A stretch of 64,000 nt of DNA, taken from the NCBI RefSeq assembly GCF_000194155.1, contig NZ_GL877879.1, forward strand, positions 356,177 to 420,176, in the 5' to 3' direction. Shown here in pieces: positions 19,562 through 28,620 of this stretch. The notes beneath the pieces are model-generated. The model had not been told where the DNA came from. It saw only the letters and a list, made by a program, of their open reading frames with translations, and searched no databases. A program made the translations under genes and the position numbers. Numbering within the stretch: the stretch's first letter is position 1; every line of letters begins with the position of its first letter. This DNA comes from Saccharopolyspora spinosa NRRL 18395. GTDB taxonomy: Bacteria > Actinomycetota > Actinomycetes > Mycobacteriales > Pseudonocardiaceae.

Positions 19562-19915
19562 ATGGCGCAGAAGGTTACTGTCACTCTTGTCGACGATCTG
19601 GACGGCGGGCAGGCCGACGAAACCGTTGAGTTCGGATTGGACGGCGTCGCCTACCAGATCGACCTTTCCGCCGACAATGCCGGCGAGTTGCGGGATGCCC
19701 TGGCGAACTACGTCTCCAACGCGCGTCGGGCCGGCGGACGCAAGAAGCCGGGGCCGCGCCCGGGTGCCACGGCGCGTGCCGCTGGCGGCTCCACGAGTGC
19801 CGATCGCGAGCAGAACCAGGCTATTCGGGAATGGGCTCGCAAGCGCGGCCTGAAGGTGTCGGACCGGGGTCGTATCCCCGCCGACATCGTGGAGCAGTAC
19901 CACCAGGCGAACTGA
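19562..19915 (+). CDS. lsr2: Lsr2 nucleoid-associated protein
   Basis: H-NS-like bridging protein that silences AT-rich, foreign DNA. 117 residues. The N-terminal dimerisation domain ([15 protein letters not shown]) and the C-terminal DNA-binding domain with the minor-groove hook ([13 protein letters not shown]) are clear; the linker is basic and Gly/Ala-rich. ATG at 19562 has GGGGAGGA upstream. The 186-base upstream gap contains TTGACG and TTGACA words that could be -35 elements. It is followed by a strong hairpin terminator. Confidence 0.95.
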   Translation: MAQKVTVTLVDDLDGGQADETVEFGLDGVAYQIDLSADNAGELRDALANYVSNARRAGGRKKPGPRPGATARAAGGSTSADREQNQAIREWARKRGLKVSDRGRIPADIVEQYHQAN

Positions 19916-19924
19916 AGGAACCGT

Positions 19925-19967
19925 CGAGGGGCGTTTGCGCGGCTCACCAGCCGGCAAACGCCCCTCG
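19925..19967 (+). terminator. Terminator after lsr2
   Basis: A 14-bp perfect stem (19925-19938 CGAGGGGCGTTTGC with 19954-19967) around a 15-base loop, 10 bases after the lsr2 stop. Confidence 0.8.
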
Positions 19968-20148
19968 TTGCGTTCGGATAACCCTATTCACCGCTTAGCG
20001 GGCGGAAAAGCGCGACCGATCATCAACGCGAGGTTCTGTCCGATTGTCGCCCCAGTCGCCCTTTTTCCGGATGCGCCCGGCGTCGGTCGCCGTCGCCGGG
20101 CGCCGATATGTGACATCGGACAATCCACCCACCCCTGTTGATTCGGCA

Positions 20149-20167
20149 TTAGGTGGGCCTAACCTAA
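20149..20167 (+). promoter_or_regulatory. Iron box (DmdR/IdeR-type operator)
   Basis: TTAGGTGGGCCTAACCTAA matches the DtxR/IdeR/DmdR consensus TTAGGTTAGGCTAACCTAA at 16 of 19 positions. It lies 35 bases before the first FecCD permease gene. By family knowledge, iron-loaded repressor would shut the transporter operon when iron is plentiful. Confidence 0.8.
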
Positions 20168-20201
20168 GTGCGGTCCGGACGAGTGGCAGAGGGAGTGGGA
20201 C

Positions 20202-21284
20202 GTGAGTCGCAGCGTGGCCGTCGGCAGCCCTCGCGCATCCGGGCACGGTGCGGCGCTCGTGTCCGCTGGCGGCACCCGCCTGCGACAACGCCGGCGCCGC
20301 CGGGTCGTCGGCATCGCGGTCCTGCTGGCCGTGCTGGTGGTCGCCTGCGTGCTCAGCGTGGTGATCGGGGCCAAGACGATCCCGCTGCAGGACGTGTGGG
20401 CCGGGCTGTTCGCGCCCACCGGTACCGAGAACGACCTGATCATCCGCGAGCTGCGGGTGCCGCGCACGATCGTCGGCGTCCTCGCGGGCGCGGCGCTGGG
20501 CCTGGCGGGCGCGCTGATGCAGGGCCACACCCGCAACCCGATCGCCGACCCCGGCATCCTCGGCATCACGCAGGGCGCGGCGCTGGCCGTCGTCCTCGCG
20601 GTCTACACCTTCGGCGTCACCACGTTGCTCGGCTTCATCTGGTTCGGCTTCGCCGGCGCGCTGCTGGGCGCGCTCGCGGTGTTCGCGATCGGCTCCCTCG
20701 GCCGCGGCGGCCCGACACCGGTGACGCTGGCGCTGGCCGGCACCGCGATCAGCCACCTGCTGCAGGCCATCACCTCGGCGCTGGTGATCTCAGACCAGCA
20801 GACTATGGACACCTACCGGTTCTGGAAGGTCGGATCCATCGCGATCACCGACACCGCGGTGATCCCGCAGGTGCTGCCGTTCTTGGTGGTGGGCGTCGTG
20901 CTGGCGCTGGCCAACGCGTCCAGCCTCAACGCCCTGTCGCTGGGCGACGACGTGGCCCGCTCGCTCGGCCACCGCGTCGAGTGGGCGCGCCGGGCGGGCA
21001 TCGCCGGGATCGCGATCCTGGTGGGCGGGGCGGTCGCGATCTGCGGGCCGATCGGGTTCGTCGGGCTGATCGTGCCGCACGCGGCCCGCTTCTTCACCGG
21101 CGCCGACTACCGCTGGCTGCTCCCGTTCGCCGGGCTGCTGGGCGCGTCGCTGGTGCTGCTCGCCGACGTCCTCGGCCGGATCGTGGCGCGGCCGTCCGAG
21201 GTGCAGGTCGGGGTGATGCTGGCGATGGTCGGCGCACCGTTTTTCATCGCGCTCGTGCGCCGCCGGAAGTTGGTGCGGTTGTGA
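20202..21284 (+). CDS. Iron-siderophore ABC transporter permease (FecCD family), subunit 1
   Basis: 360 residues with about nine to ten membrane helices. FecCD features: LRVPRTIVGVLAGAALGLAG, GHTRNPIADPGILGITQGAA and FVGLIVPHAARFF, the last being the coupling region that contacts the ATPase. It would import ferric siderophore delivered by a lipoprotein. The GTG at 20202 follows GAGGGAGTGGG. It overlaps the second permease by GTGA. The iron box upstream suggests repression by iron. Confidence 0.9.
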   Translation: MSRSVAVGSPRASGHGAALVSAGGTRLRQRRRRRVVGIAVLLAVLVVACVLSVVIGAKTIPLQDVWAGLFAPTGTENDLIIRELRVPRTIVGVLAGAALGLAGALMQGHTRNPIADPGILGITQGAALAVVLAVYTFGVTTLLGFIWFGFAGALLGALAVFAIGSLGRGGPTPVTLALAGTAISHLLQAITSALVISDQQTMDTYRFWKVGSIAITDTAVIPQVLPFLVVGVVLALANASSLNALSLGDDVARSLGHRVEWARRAGIAGIAILVGGAVAICGPIGFVGLIVPHAARFFTGADYRWLLPFAGLLGASLVLLADVLGRIVARPSEVQVGVMLAMVGAPFFIALVRRRKLVRL

Positions 21285-22372
21285 CCCGGGTTCTCGACAA
21301 CGAGCAGTCAGGCGTCGCCGGTCGCCGACCGGTCCGGCTCGGCCCGTTCTCCGCGGTGCTGCGCTGGCGGCCCCTGGTGGCGCTGCTGGGCGGTTTGGTC
21401 GTGCTGCTGGCGGTCTTCGTGCTCAACGTCGGCCTCGGCGAGTACCAGATCAGCCCGCTGGAGGTGCTCAACACGCTGTTTGGCGGCGGCGATCGGGCGC
21501 AGCAGATCATCATCTGGGAATTGCGGTTGCCGAGGTCGCTGACCGGTCTGTTGGTCGGCGCCGCGCTCGGCCTCTCCGGAGCGATCATGCAGGCGCTCGC
21601 CCGCAACCCGCTGGCCAGCCCGGACATGCTCGGCATCACCTGGGGCGCGGGCACCGCCGCGACCCTGGTGATTGTGCTCGGCGGCACGGCGGGCAGCCTC
21701 GCGGGCGCGCTGGCGAACTACGGCCTGCCGCTGGTGGCGCTGGCGGGCGGGCTGATCACCGGCATCGCGGTCTACGCGCTGGCCTACCGCCGCGGCGTGG
21801 ACTCCTTCCGGCTGGTGCTGGTCGGCGTCGGTGTCAGCGCGCTGGCGGGCAACGCGACCTACTGGCTGCTGACCGTCGGCGACGTCACCGACGCGAGCCG
21901 GGCCCTGGTGTGGCTGACGGGCAGCCTCAACGCGCGCGGCTGGGAGCACGTGATCCCGGTGGCCATCGTCCTCGTCGTGCTGATCCCGCTGACGCTGATC
22001 GGCACGCATGTGCTCGGGGCGCTGCAGTTCGACGACGACATGGTACGCGGGCTGGGCGTCCGGATGGACTTCTCGCGCGGCGCGCTGCTGCTGGCATCGG
22101 TCGCGCTGGCGTCGATCGCCACCGCCGCGGCCGGGCCGATCCAGTTCGTCGCACTGGCCACCCCGCAGATCGCGCTGCGCGTCGCGCGCACCTCGCGCCC
22201 GCCGCTGCTCACCGCGGCGGTGCTGGGTGCCGCGCTGGTCGTCGGCTCCGACGTGATCTCCCGGACCGCCTTCGGCGGCCTGGAGCTCCCGGTCGGCATC
22301 ATCACCGCCATCCTCGGCGCTCCGTACCTGATCTACCTGCTCGTCCGTCGGTACCGGGAGGTCCGCGCATGA
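21281..22372 (+). CDS. Iron-siderophore ABC transporter permease (FecCD family), subunit 2
   Basis: 363 residues, paralogous to the preceding gene: LRLPRSLTGLLVGAALGLSG, ALARNPLASPDMLGITWGAG and a multi-helix membrane core. GTG at 21281 overlaps the previous stop by four bases. In place of the usual GLIVPH, the coupling block reads IQFVALATPQIALRVAR, a divergence seen in some second subunits. The 3' end overlaps the ATPase gene by ATGA. Confidence 0.9.
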   Translation: MTRVLDNEQSGVAGRRPVRLGPFSAVLRWRPLVALLGGLVVLLAVFVLNVGLGEYQISPLEVLNTLFGGGDRAQQIIIWELRLPRSLTGLLVGAALGLSGAIMQALARNPLASPDMLGITWGAGTAATLVIVLGGTAGSLAGALANYGLPLVALAGGLITGIAVYALAYRRGVDSFRLVLVGVGVSALAGNATYWLLTVGDVTDASRALVWLTGSLNARGWEHVIPVAIVLVVLIPLTLIGTHVLGALQFDDDMVRGLGVRMDFSRGALLLASVALASIATAAAGPIQFVALATPQIALRVARTSRPPLLTAAVLGAALVVGSDVISRTAFGGLELPVGIITAILGAPYLIYLLVRRYREVRA

Positions 22373-23247
22373 CCGCATCCGCCACGTCCAGCGAGAAGGC
22401 TGAGGACCAGCGCGCCGTGTCGGCCAATGGGGAACGGCAGCGGCTGCACGCCAGCGACCTGCAGTTGGCCTACGGCGACCGCGTCATCGTCGACGGCCTG
22501 GACTTCGACGTCGTGGACGGCACCATCACCGCGGTGATCGGCCCGAACGGCTGTGGCAAGTCGACGCTGCTGCGCGCGCTGGGGCGCCTGTTGCACCCGA
22601 AGCGCGGCAACGTGCTGCTGGACGGCAAGCAGATCCACAAGATGTCCACCAAGGAAGTCGCCAAGGTGCTCGGGGTGCTCCCGCAGTCGCCGGTGGCGCC
22701 CGAGGGCCTGACCGTGGCCGACCTGGTCGCCCGCGGTCGGCACCCGCACCAGTCCTGGTACCGGCAGTGGTCCTCGGACGACGAGTCGGCGGTGGCCGAG
22801 GCGCTGGGCATGACCGGCATCGAGGACCTCGCCGACCGCACGCTGGACGAGCTCTCCGGCGGCCAGCGGCAGCGCGCCTGGCTGTCTATGGCGTTGGCGC
22901 AGGGCACCGACCTGCTGCTGCTCGACGAGCCGACCACCTACCTCGACCTGTCCCACCAGGTGGACGTGCTGGAGCTCGTCGGACGACTGCACGACGAGAG
23001 TGGCCGTACCGTCGTGATGGTGCTGCACGACCTGAACCTGGCCGCCCGCTACGCCGACCGGCTGGTGGCGATGAAGGGCGGCGCGATCGTCGCCGAGGGC
23101 GAGCCGGGCGAAGTGCTCACCGAGGAACTGTTGGCCGAGGTTTTTGAGCTGAACGCGCGGGTGATTGCTGATCCCGTGGCGGGTACCCCGATGGTGGTCC
23201 CGATCGGCGGCCGACGTGGTGCGTCCGCCGATCAGTCCAGCTCGTAG
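22369..23247 (+). CDS. Iron-siderophore ABC transporter ATP-binding protein (FecE/FepC type)
   Basis: 292 residues. Walker A GPNGCGKST, signature LSGGQRQRAW, Walker B LLLLDEPTTYLD and switch His in VLHDLNLAARYAD are all intact. ATG at 22369 overlaps the permease stop. No substrate-binding lipoprotein, siderophore synthase or utilisation gene is adjacent, so the binding protein must be encoded elsewhere. Confidence 0.93.
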   Translation: MTASATSSEKAEDQRAVSANGERQRLHASDLQLAYGDRVIVDGLDFDVVDGTITAVIGPNGCGKSTLLRALGRLLHPKRGNVLLDGKQIHKMSTKEVAKVLGVLPQSPVAPEGLTVADLVARGRHPHQSWYRQWSSDDESAVAEALGMTGIEDLADRTLDELSGGQRQRAWLSMALAQGTDLLLLDEPTTYLDLSHQVDVLELVGRLHDESGRTVVMVLHDLNLAARYADRLVAMKGGAIVAEGEPGEVLTEELLAEVFELNARVIADPVAGTPMVVPIGGRRGASADQSSS

Positions 23248-23251
23248 GGTC

Positions 23252-23270
23252 TGTTCGCGCTGAGCGGACA
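23252..23270 (+). promoter_or_regulatory. Possible ClgR operator upstream of clpC
   Basis: TGTTCGC-GCTGA-GCGGACA is an imperfect palindrome (6 of 7 arm positions) with the CGC-N5-GCG core spacing of ClgR sites that control clp genes in actinobacteria. It lies about 220 bases before clpC. The inner bases do not match the published consensus fully, so this is tentative. Confidence 0.4.
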
Positions 23271-23489
23271 GGGCTATCCGATCGGCCGAAATCCGGAATC
23301 CCGCAGGCCAGCGGGTCGTTGGTCAGGGTGCCAGGCAAGAATTTGGGCAGTAGGCCGTAGCGGGCACGGACCGCGACCGGGTGGGGCTACTACAGTGGTC
23401 CTCAAGAGTGCTGAACCCGTCGTGGGCATCGGCGATGCAGGAGCCGTGTCCCGGAACGAGACCGCCGGCGCAGCAGTCAGGGAGTGCGA

Positions 23490-26042
23490 ATGTTCGAGAG
23501 GTTCACCGACCGCGCGAGGCGGGTGGTCGTCCTGGCCCAAGAAGAGGCCCGGATGCTCAACCACAACTACATCGGCACCGAGCACATTCTCCTGGGCTTG
23601 ATCCACGAGGGTGAGGGTGTCGCCGCCAAGGCGTTGGAGTCGCTGGGTATCGCGCTTGAGGGCGTGCGCCAACAGGTCGAGGAGATCATCGGCCAGGGGC
23701 AGCAGGCTCCGAGCGGACACATCCCGTTCACCCCACGGGCGAAAAAGGTGCTGGAGCTGTCGCTGCGTGAGGCGTTGCAGCTCGGCCACAACTACATCGG
23801 TACGGAACACATCCTGCTCGGGTTGATCCGCGAGGGCGAGGGCGTGGCCGCGCAGGTGCTGGTCAAGCTTGGTGCGGATTTGAACCGGGTGCGCCAGCAG
23901 GTGCTGCAGTTGCTGTCGGGTTACCAGGGCAAGGAGCCGGCCGAGGCTGGTGGCCGCGGTGAAGGCACGCCGTCGTCGTCGCTGGTGCTGGACCAGTTCG
24001 GGCGGAACCTGACGCAGAGCGCCCGCGAAGGCAAGCTGGACCCGGTGATCGGCCGGGAGAAGGAAATCGAGCGGATCATGCAGGTCCTCTCGCGGCGCAC
24101 CAAGAACAACCCGGTGCTCATCGGTGAGGCCGGTGTCGGTAAGACGGCGGTCGTTGAGGGATTGGCGCAGAAGGTCGTCAAGGGCGAGGTGCCTGAGACG
24201 CTGAAGGACAAGCAGCTCTACACCCTGGATCTGGGATCGCTGGTCGCTGGTTCGCGTTACCGCGGTGATTTCGAAGAGCGCTTGAAGAAGGTGCTCAAGG
24301 AGATCAAGACCCGCGGCGACATCATCTTGTTCATCGACGAGATCCACACTCTGGTGGGTGCGGGTGCCGCCGAGGGCGCGATTGATGCGGCGAGCATCCT
24401 CAAGCCGATGCTGGCCCGTGGTGAGTTGCAGACCATTGGTGCCACCACGCTGGAGGAGTACCGCAAGTACGTGGAGAAGGACCCGGCGTTGGAGCGCCGG
24501 TTCCAGCCGATCCAGGTCGGTGAGCCGTCGTTGCAGCACACGGTGGAGATCCTCAAGGGCCTGCGGGACCGCTACGAGGCGCACCACCGGGTGTCGATCA
24601 CGGATTCGGCGCTGGTGGCGGCGGCGAGTCTGGCCGACCGCTACATCAACGACCGGTTCCTGCCGGACAAGGCGATCGACTTGATCGACGAGGCCGGTGC
24701 CCGGATGCGGATCCGCCGGATGACCGCGCCGCCGGACCTGCGGGAGTTCGACGAGAAGATCGCTGATGTGCGTCGGGAGAAGGAGTCCGCGATCGACGCG
24801 CAGGACTTCGAGCGGGCCGCCCGCCTGCGGGACGAGGAGAAGCAGCTCCTCGGCCAGAAGGAGGAGCGGGAGAAGCAGTGGAAGGCCGGTGACCTGGACG
24901 TGGTCGCCGAGGTCGACGACGAGCAGATCGCCGAGGTGCTGGCGAACTGGACGGGTATCCCGGTGTTCAAGCTCACCGAGGAGGAGACAACCCGGCTGCT
25001 GCGCATGGAGGACGAGCTCCACAAGCGCATCATCGGCCAGAACGATGCGGTCAAGGCCGTGTCGCAGGCGATCCGCCGCACTCGTGCGGGCCTGAAGGAC
25101 CCGAAGCGTCCGTCGGGGTCGTTCATCTTCGCTGGCCCCTCCGGTGTGGGGAAGACAGAGCTGTCGAAGGCGTTGGCGGAGTTCCTCTTCGGTGACGACG
25201 ACGCGCTGGTGCAGATCGACATGGGCGAGTTCCACGACCGCTACACCGCGTCGCGGCTCTTCGGTGCCCCGCCCGGGTACGTCGGTTACGAGGAGGGTGG
25301 CCAGCTCACCGAGAAGGTGCGGCGCAAGCCGTTCTCGGTGGTGCTCTTCGACGAGATCGAGAAGGCCCACCAGGAGATCTACAACACGCTGTTGCAGGTG
25401 TTGGAGGACGGCCGCCTGACCGATGGTCAGGGCCGGACGGTGGACTTCAAGAACACGGTGCTGATCTTCACCTCGAACCTCGGTACGCAGGACATCTCCA
25501 AGGCTGTTGGTCTGGGCTTCTCCAGTGGTCAGGGCGCCGATTCCAACTACGAGCGGATGAAGAACAAGGTCAATGAGGAGATGAAGAAGCATTTCCGGCC
25601 GGAGTTCCTCAACCGCATCGATGATGTGATCGTGTTCCACCAGCTCACGGAGGCCGAGATCATCCAGATGGTTGATCTGCTCGCGGGCCGGGTGGAGAAG
25701 GCGCTCAAGGCCAAGGACATGGACCTGGAGCTGACGGACAAGGCGAAGAAGTTGCTGGCCAAGCGCGGGTTCGACCCGGTGCTGGGTGCGCGGCCGCTGC
25801 GCCGGACGATCCAGCGGGAGATCGAGGACAAGCTGTCCGAGAAGATCCTCTTCGGCGAGGTCCAGCCGGGCCAGATCGTGATCGTCGACGTCGAGGGCTG
25901 GGACGGCGAAGGAGCCGACGACAAGGCCCACTTCACCTTCCGCGGCGAGCAGAAGCCGTCGCTGGTCCCGGACGCCCCGCCGGTCGCGGTCTCGGCGAGC
26001 TCCGACGACAAGCAGGAGGACACGGGCACCGAGTCCGCCTGA
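23490..26042 (+). CDS. clpC: ATP-dependent Clp protease ATP-binding subunit ClpC
   Basis: Hsp100 unfoldase that feeds proteins to ClpP; 850 residues. The order is N-domain with two repeats ([27 protein letters not shown] twice), first ATPase with GEAGVGKT and [10 protein letters not shown], a UVR-type coiled middle part ([19 protein letters not shown]), second ATPase with GPSGVGKT and [11 protein letters not shown], then a D2-small domain. An LGF-type ClpP-contact loop is plausible at VGLGFSSG. I took ATG 23490, the conserved start; a GTG two codons earlier is in frame. Ends at a strong terminator. Confidence 0.96.
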   Translation: MFERFTDRARRVVVLAQEEARMLNHNYIGTEHILLGLIHEGEGVAAKALESLGIALEGVRQQVEEIIGQGQQAPSGHIPFTPRAKKVLELSLREALQLGHNYIGTEHILLGLIREGEGVAAQVLVKLGADLNRVRQQVLQLLSGYQGKEPAEAGGRGEGTPSSSLVLDQFGRNLTQSAREGKLDPVIGREKEIERIMQVLSRRTKNNPVLIGEAGVGKTAVVEGLAQKVVKGEVPETLKDKQLYTLDLGSLVAGSRYRGDFEERLKKVLKEIKTRGDIILFIDEIHTLVGAGAAEGAIDAASILKPMLARGELQTIGATTLEEYRKYVEKDPALERRFQPIQVGEPSLQHTVEILKGLRDRYEAHHRVSITDSALVAAASLADRYINDRFLPDKAIDLIDEAGARMRIRRMTAPPDLREFDEKIADVRREKESAIDAQDFERAARLRDEEKQLLGQKEEREKQWKAGDLDVVAEVDDEQIAEVLANWTGIPVFKLTEEETTRLLRMEDELHKRIIGQNDAVKAVSQAIRRTRAGLKDPKRPSGSFIFAGPSGVGKTELSKALAEFLFGDDDALVQIDMGEFHDRYTASRLFGAPPGYVGYEEGGQLTEKVRRKPFSVVLFDEIEKAHQEIYNTLLQVLEDGRLTDGQGRTVDFKNTVLIFTSNLGTQDISKAVGLGFSSGQGADSNYERMKNKVNEEMKKHFRPEFLNRIDDVIVFHQLTEAEIIQMVDLLAGRVEKALKAKDMDLELTDKAKKLLAKRGFDPVLGARPLRRTIQREIEDKLSEKILFGEVQPGQIVIVDVEGWDGEGADDKAHFTFRGEQKPSLVPDAPPVAVSASSDDKQEDTGTESA

Positions 26043-26050
26043 CGCACCAC

Positions 26051-26089
26051 CAGAAGGCCCCGCGCCCACTAAGGGCGCGGGGCCTTCTG
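26051..26089 (+). terminator. Terminator after clpC
   Basis: A perfect 17-bp GC-rich stem (26051-26067 with 26073-26089) and loop ACTAA, starting 9 bases after the clpC stop. Confidence 0.9.
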
Positions 26090-26122
26090 CTGTCGCCGGA
26101 GCTGGGTTCGGCCGGTCGGGGT

Positions 26123-26176
26123 CCGTGAGTGCTTTCGGGTGCTATGGCGTGCTATGGCGGCTGAAAGCACGCACGG
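26123..26176. repeat. Family B intergenic hairpin, copy 2
   Basis: Arms CCGTGAGTGCTTTC (26123-26136) and GAAAGCACGCACGG (26163-26176) pair with one mismatch. The loop contains a 10-base tandem duplication, GTGCTATGGC twice. It sits downstream of the clpC terminator and before a decayed gene. Confidence 0.75.
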
Positions 26177-26284
26177 GGCTTGAGCAACGGGAACGGTGGA
26201 AGGGGCTGGGTGCGGCCTGAGTTGGCCGATTTTCTCCGGGGTCGACGCGGATTCGCGTCGGGCCTGTCGATGTCGGGCTCGAGG

Positions 26285-26607
26285 CGCAGAGCGGTCGCGC
26301 GGGTGATCAGCCGCGATCCCGCCGCCGTCCGGCTGCCGGAGCAGGTCGAGATAGTTCGCGGTGATCTGGCCGGACCACCGGCGTCGGTGCTGGACGGGAT
26401 TTCCAAGGTGTTCCGCTACCCCGATCGCGGCGGAGTGGGCGGTTTCCTGGACGACGCCCGAGCCGCAGGCGTGGAGCACCTCGTGCTGCTGTCGGCAAAC
26501 GTCGTCACGGTCCCGGGCGGCTCCGACCTCCGCTGGTCCGGCTGCACGCGTCGGCCGAGCGGGCAGTGCTCGATTCCGGGCTGGCCTGGGCGTCGGACTT
26601 CCGCTGA
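26285..26607 (+). pseudogene. Remnant of an NmrA/NAD(P)-binding epimerase-like protein
   Basis: Translation gives ISRDPAAVRLPEQVEIVRGD followed by KVFRY and FLDDARAAGVEHLVLLSANVV, which is the usual order of an NmrA-type NAD(P)H-binding protein (RDP...VRGDL...AGVEHVVLLSS). The N-terminal GxxGxxG loop is missing. After about base 26520 the expected LHASAERAVLDSGLAW continues only in another frame. It is truncated and frameshifted, so I call it a pseudogene; the exact ends are estimates. Confidence 0.6.
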
Positions 26608-26651
26608 CTTTTCGAGGTGAGGGGCACCCTTGGGCCGGACGAGTGGTGTGG

Positions 26652-27377
26652 TCAGCGGATGCGGCGGATTTCTTCGGTGGGGGCGTCGGCGCTGACCCGG
26701 GCGAGCTGAACGGTGGGGGATTCGGACAGCTGGCGTTCCCGGCGGTTGTTGCGGACGCGGACCACCACGAACGCCACGACCGTCAGGACCGCCGTGATCA
26801 GGACCGCCCGGGAGAGCAGGCCCGCGTACTCCTCGACCAGGTACCAGTGCTGGCCCAGCAGGTAGCCCGCCAGCACGAAGGCGGTGTTCCAGATCAGGCT
26901 GCCGAGCGTGGTGAACAGAACGAACGCGGTCAGGCGCATGCGCTCGACCCCGGCGGGCAGCGAGACGAAGCTGCGGAACAGCGGGATCATCCGCCCGAAG
27001 AACACCGCCTTGACGCCGTGCTTGGCGAACCAGGCCTCGGTCTTGTCGATGTCGGAGATCTTGACCAGCGGGATCTTCGCGGCGATGGCGCGGGTGCGCT
27101 CGCGGCCGAGTGTCGCGCCGAACCCGTAGAGCGCCAGCGCGCCCACCAGCGAGCCGAGCGTGGTCCAGAAGATCGCGCCGATCACCGACATGCTGCCCTG
27201 GCTGGCGGTGAACCCGGCCAGCGGCAGGATCACCTCGCTGGGCAGCGGCGGGAACAGGTTCTCTAGCGCGATAATCAGCCCGGCGCCGGGACCGCCGAGA
27301 GCTTCCATCACCGCGATCACCCAGGCGGTGAAGCCGGTCGGTTCGGCGGGGGTGGCGGCTAACGTCGTCAGATCCAT
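26652..27377 (-). CDS. DedA family (VTT/SNARE-associated) membrane protein
   Basis: About 241 residues. DedA features: ENLFPPLPSEVILPLAG, then FGRMIPLFRSFVSLPAGVERM, within four to five membrane segments. DedA proteins are thought to act in lipid flipping and proton-dependent membrane homeostasis. I took the ATG at 27377 (MDLTTLAATPAEP); the frame extends to 27473, but the extra part looks non-conserved. It is the only intact gene in a stretch of decayed genes and faces away from clpC. Confidence 0.85.
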   Translation of the reverse strand: MDLTTLAATPAEPTGFTAWVIAVMEALGGPGAGLIIALENLFPPLPSEVILPLAGFTASQGSMSVIGAIFWTTLGSLVGALALYGFGATLGRERTRAIAAKIPLVKISDIDKTEAWFAKHGVKAVFFGRMIPLFRSFVSLPAGVERMRLTAFVLFTTLGSLIWNTAFVLAGYLLGQHWYLVEEYAGLLSRAVLITAVLTVVAFVVVRVRNNRRERQLSESPTVQLARVSADAPTEEIRRIR

Positions 27378-27552
27378 GCGAGCGGCTCCGGGATTGCGCG
27401 CCCCGCAGGCGGCCGCGAGCACGCGAGCCGCAACGGCGGAACGACTGATCGGCAGAATGTCCGTTTGCTCCATGATTCCAGCCCGCAGCAGCCTTCCCGC
27501 CGGCGCGGCGGTGATCTATGCCATATCCGGGCCCGTTGCTCCGTCCATCGGA

Positions 27553-27685
27553 GCGAACGGCCTGTTCACTTCGTTTGGTGGCGCGAACGGTCCGTTCGCG
27601 CCAGGAACCGGATGGAGCGAACGGACCGCTGGTTCCCTCTAGCGCTGCGGACAGGCCGTTCGCCGCCGGTGGCGGGCGAACGGCC
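27553..27685. repeat. Family C repeat cluster built on GCGAACGG words
   Basis: Within 133 bases there are GCGAACGGCCTGTTCAC, GCGAACGGTCCGTTCGC, AGCGAACGGACCGC and a hairpin GGCCGTTCGCC...GGCGAACGGCC-like (27654-27685). The first two together match the hairpin between ectB and ectC at 54111-54163. Stretch 27378-27770 holds no gene that I can support. Confidence 0.6.
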
Positions 27686-27770
27686 CGCCGAACCCACGGT
27701 TGCGGGTGCTGCAACGCCCGCTCGAACCATCTGTCCATTTAGGACGATTCGTCGATCAGCAGCCAGCCCC

Positions 27771-28171
27771 TGTTTCGCGGCGGAACCGGCGTTGGTGGTG
27801 CTGGACAACTGCGAGCACGTGATCGAGGCCGCCGCCGAGTTCCGTCGCAGGGCGACAGCCCGGCTGCGGGCGATGAGCATCCGCCAGGTCGCCGATCGGC
27901 TCGACGACCGATTTCGGTTGCTCACCAACGGGAATCGCACCTCCATGCCGCGGCACCGGACGCTCAGACCGCCGCAGCCCGGCCTGCACTACTCGGAGCA
28001 GGTTGGGTGGCTGAACCGGCTGGACGCCGATCACGACAACATCATCGCGGCACTGCACTGGGCGACCGAGGTCGGCGACGCGGACCGGGAATCCGGTTGG
28101 GGGCGGCGATGACCTGGTACTGGTCGCTGTCCGCGCAGCACGACGAGCTCAAGGCCCAGCTGAAAGCGGTG
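27771..28171 (+). pseudogene. Remnant of an AfsR/LuxR-type regulator ATPase
   Basis: Scattered pieces in the order expected for these large regulators: ALVVLDNCEHVIEAAAEF (Walker B region), DRLDDRFRLLTNGNRTSMPRH (sensor region), WLNRLDADHDNIIAALHWATEVGDAD (first TPR region) and, in another frame, GAAMTWYWSLSAQH. The P-loop, the segments between and the DNA-binding domain are gone. Internal deletions plus a frameshift near 28100 make this a dead gene; ends are approximate. Confidence 0.65.
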
Positions 28172-28199
28172 TCCGCGCTGACTTCCCGGCACGATCGCG

Positions 28200-28385
28200 G
28201 TGACCGGCTCCGTGCTGACCCTGTTCGCGGTTTCGATGTACCCGCGAAGGGCTTGGGAACGCGATGTTCCACTGGCCGTGATGATCTTCGGATTCGTGGT
28301 GTGGGCCGTGCTCGCCTACCGCTACTTCCGCCGCTGGAAAGCCCAGTACGCCGGTCGCTGCGGCGGGTCGACGTGTCCCGTTTGA
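28200..28385 (+). CDS. Short membrane-helix ORF, probably a gene fragment
   Basis: 61 codons from GTG 28200. One hydrophobic helix (VPLAVMIFGFVVWAVLAYRYF) is followed by a basic stretch (RRWKAQYAG). No family recognised. Because it lies between two decayed genes and has no ribosome site, it is more likely the end of a lost membrane-protein gene than a working gene. Confidence 0.25.
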   Translation: MTGSVLTLFAVSMYPRRAWERDVPLAVMIFGFVVWAVLAYRYFRRWKAQYAGRCGGSTCPV

Positions 28386-28440
28386 TCATCTTGTCCGAGG
28401 TGCGCCACCTGCGACAGCGGGTTGTGGCAAAACCCTCGAT

Positions 28441-28473
28441 CGATCCCTCCCGCCCCCGACGCGGGAGGGATCG
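28441..28473. terminator. Hairpin, possible terminator
   Basis: A perfect 13-bp stem CGATCCCTCCCGC / GCGGGAGGGATCG with a 7-base loop. It lies after the fragment ORF; no T run follows. Confidence 0.5.
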
Positions 28474-28568
28474 ACCGTGGGCTGTCGTGAAGATTATTCC
28501 GCTTCGGTCGGGGGGGAGATCCCGGGCGACCCACTCATCAGGCCACCGCCACCGCTTGGTCAGGTCTC

Positions 28569-28612
28569 GTGCGTGCGTTGGGCTTGCTATAGCGGCCCGA
28601 AGCTTGCACGCG
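28569..28612. repeat. Family B intergenic hairpin, copy 3 (diverged)
   Basis: GTGCGTGCGTTGGGC and GCCCGAAGCTTGCACGC-like arms around TTGCTATAGCG. The TGCTATAGCGG core and GTGCGTGC ends match copy 2. It lies just past the end of the DrrA-DrrB remnant. Confidence 0.5.
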
Positions 28613-28620
28613 GCGCTTGA

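Noticed and set aside
23274..26069. 931-codon minus-strand frame across clpC
   Set aside because: Shadow of clpC, runs through its terminator, no recognisable domain.
26361..27266. Long plus-strand frame opposite dedA
   Set aside because: Glu/Asp/His/Arg-rich shadow of the minus-strand DedA gene; no domain, typical of high-GC antisense frames.
27553..27685. CRISPR-like array from repeated GCGAACGG words
   Set aside because: Repeats are of unequal length and spacing, with no unique spacers of constant size and no cas genes.
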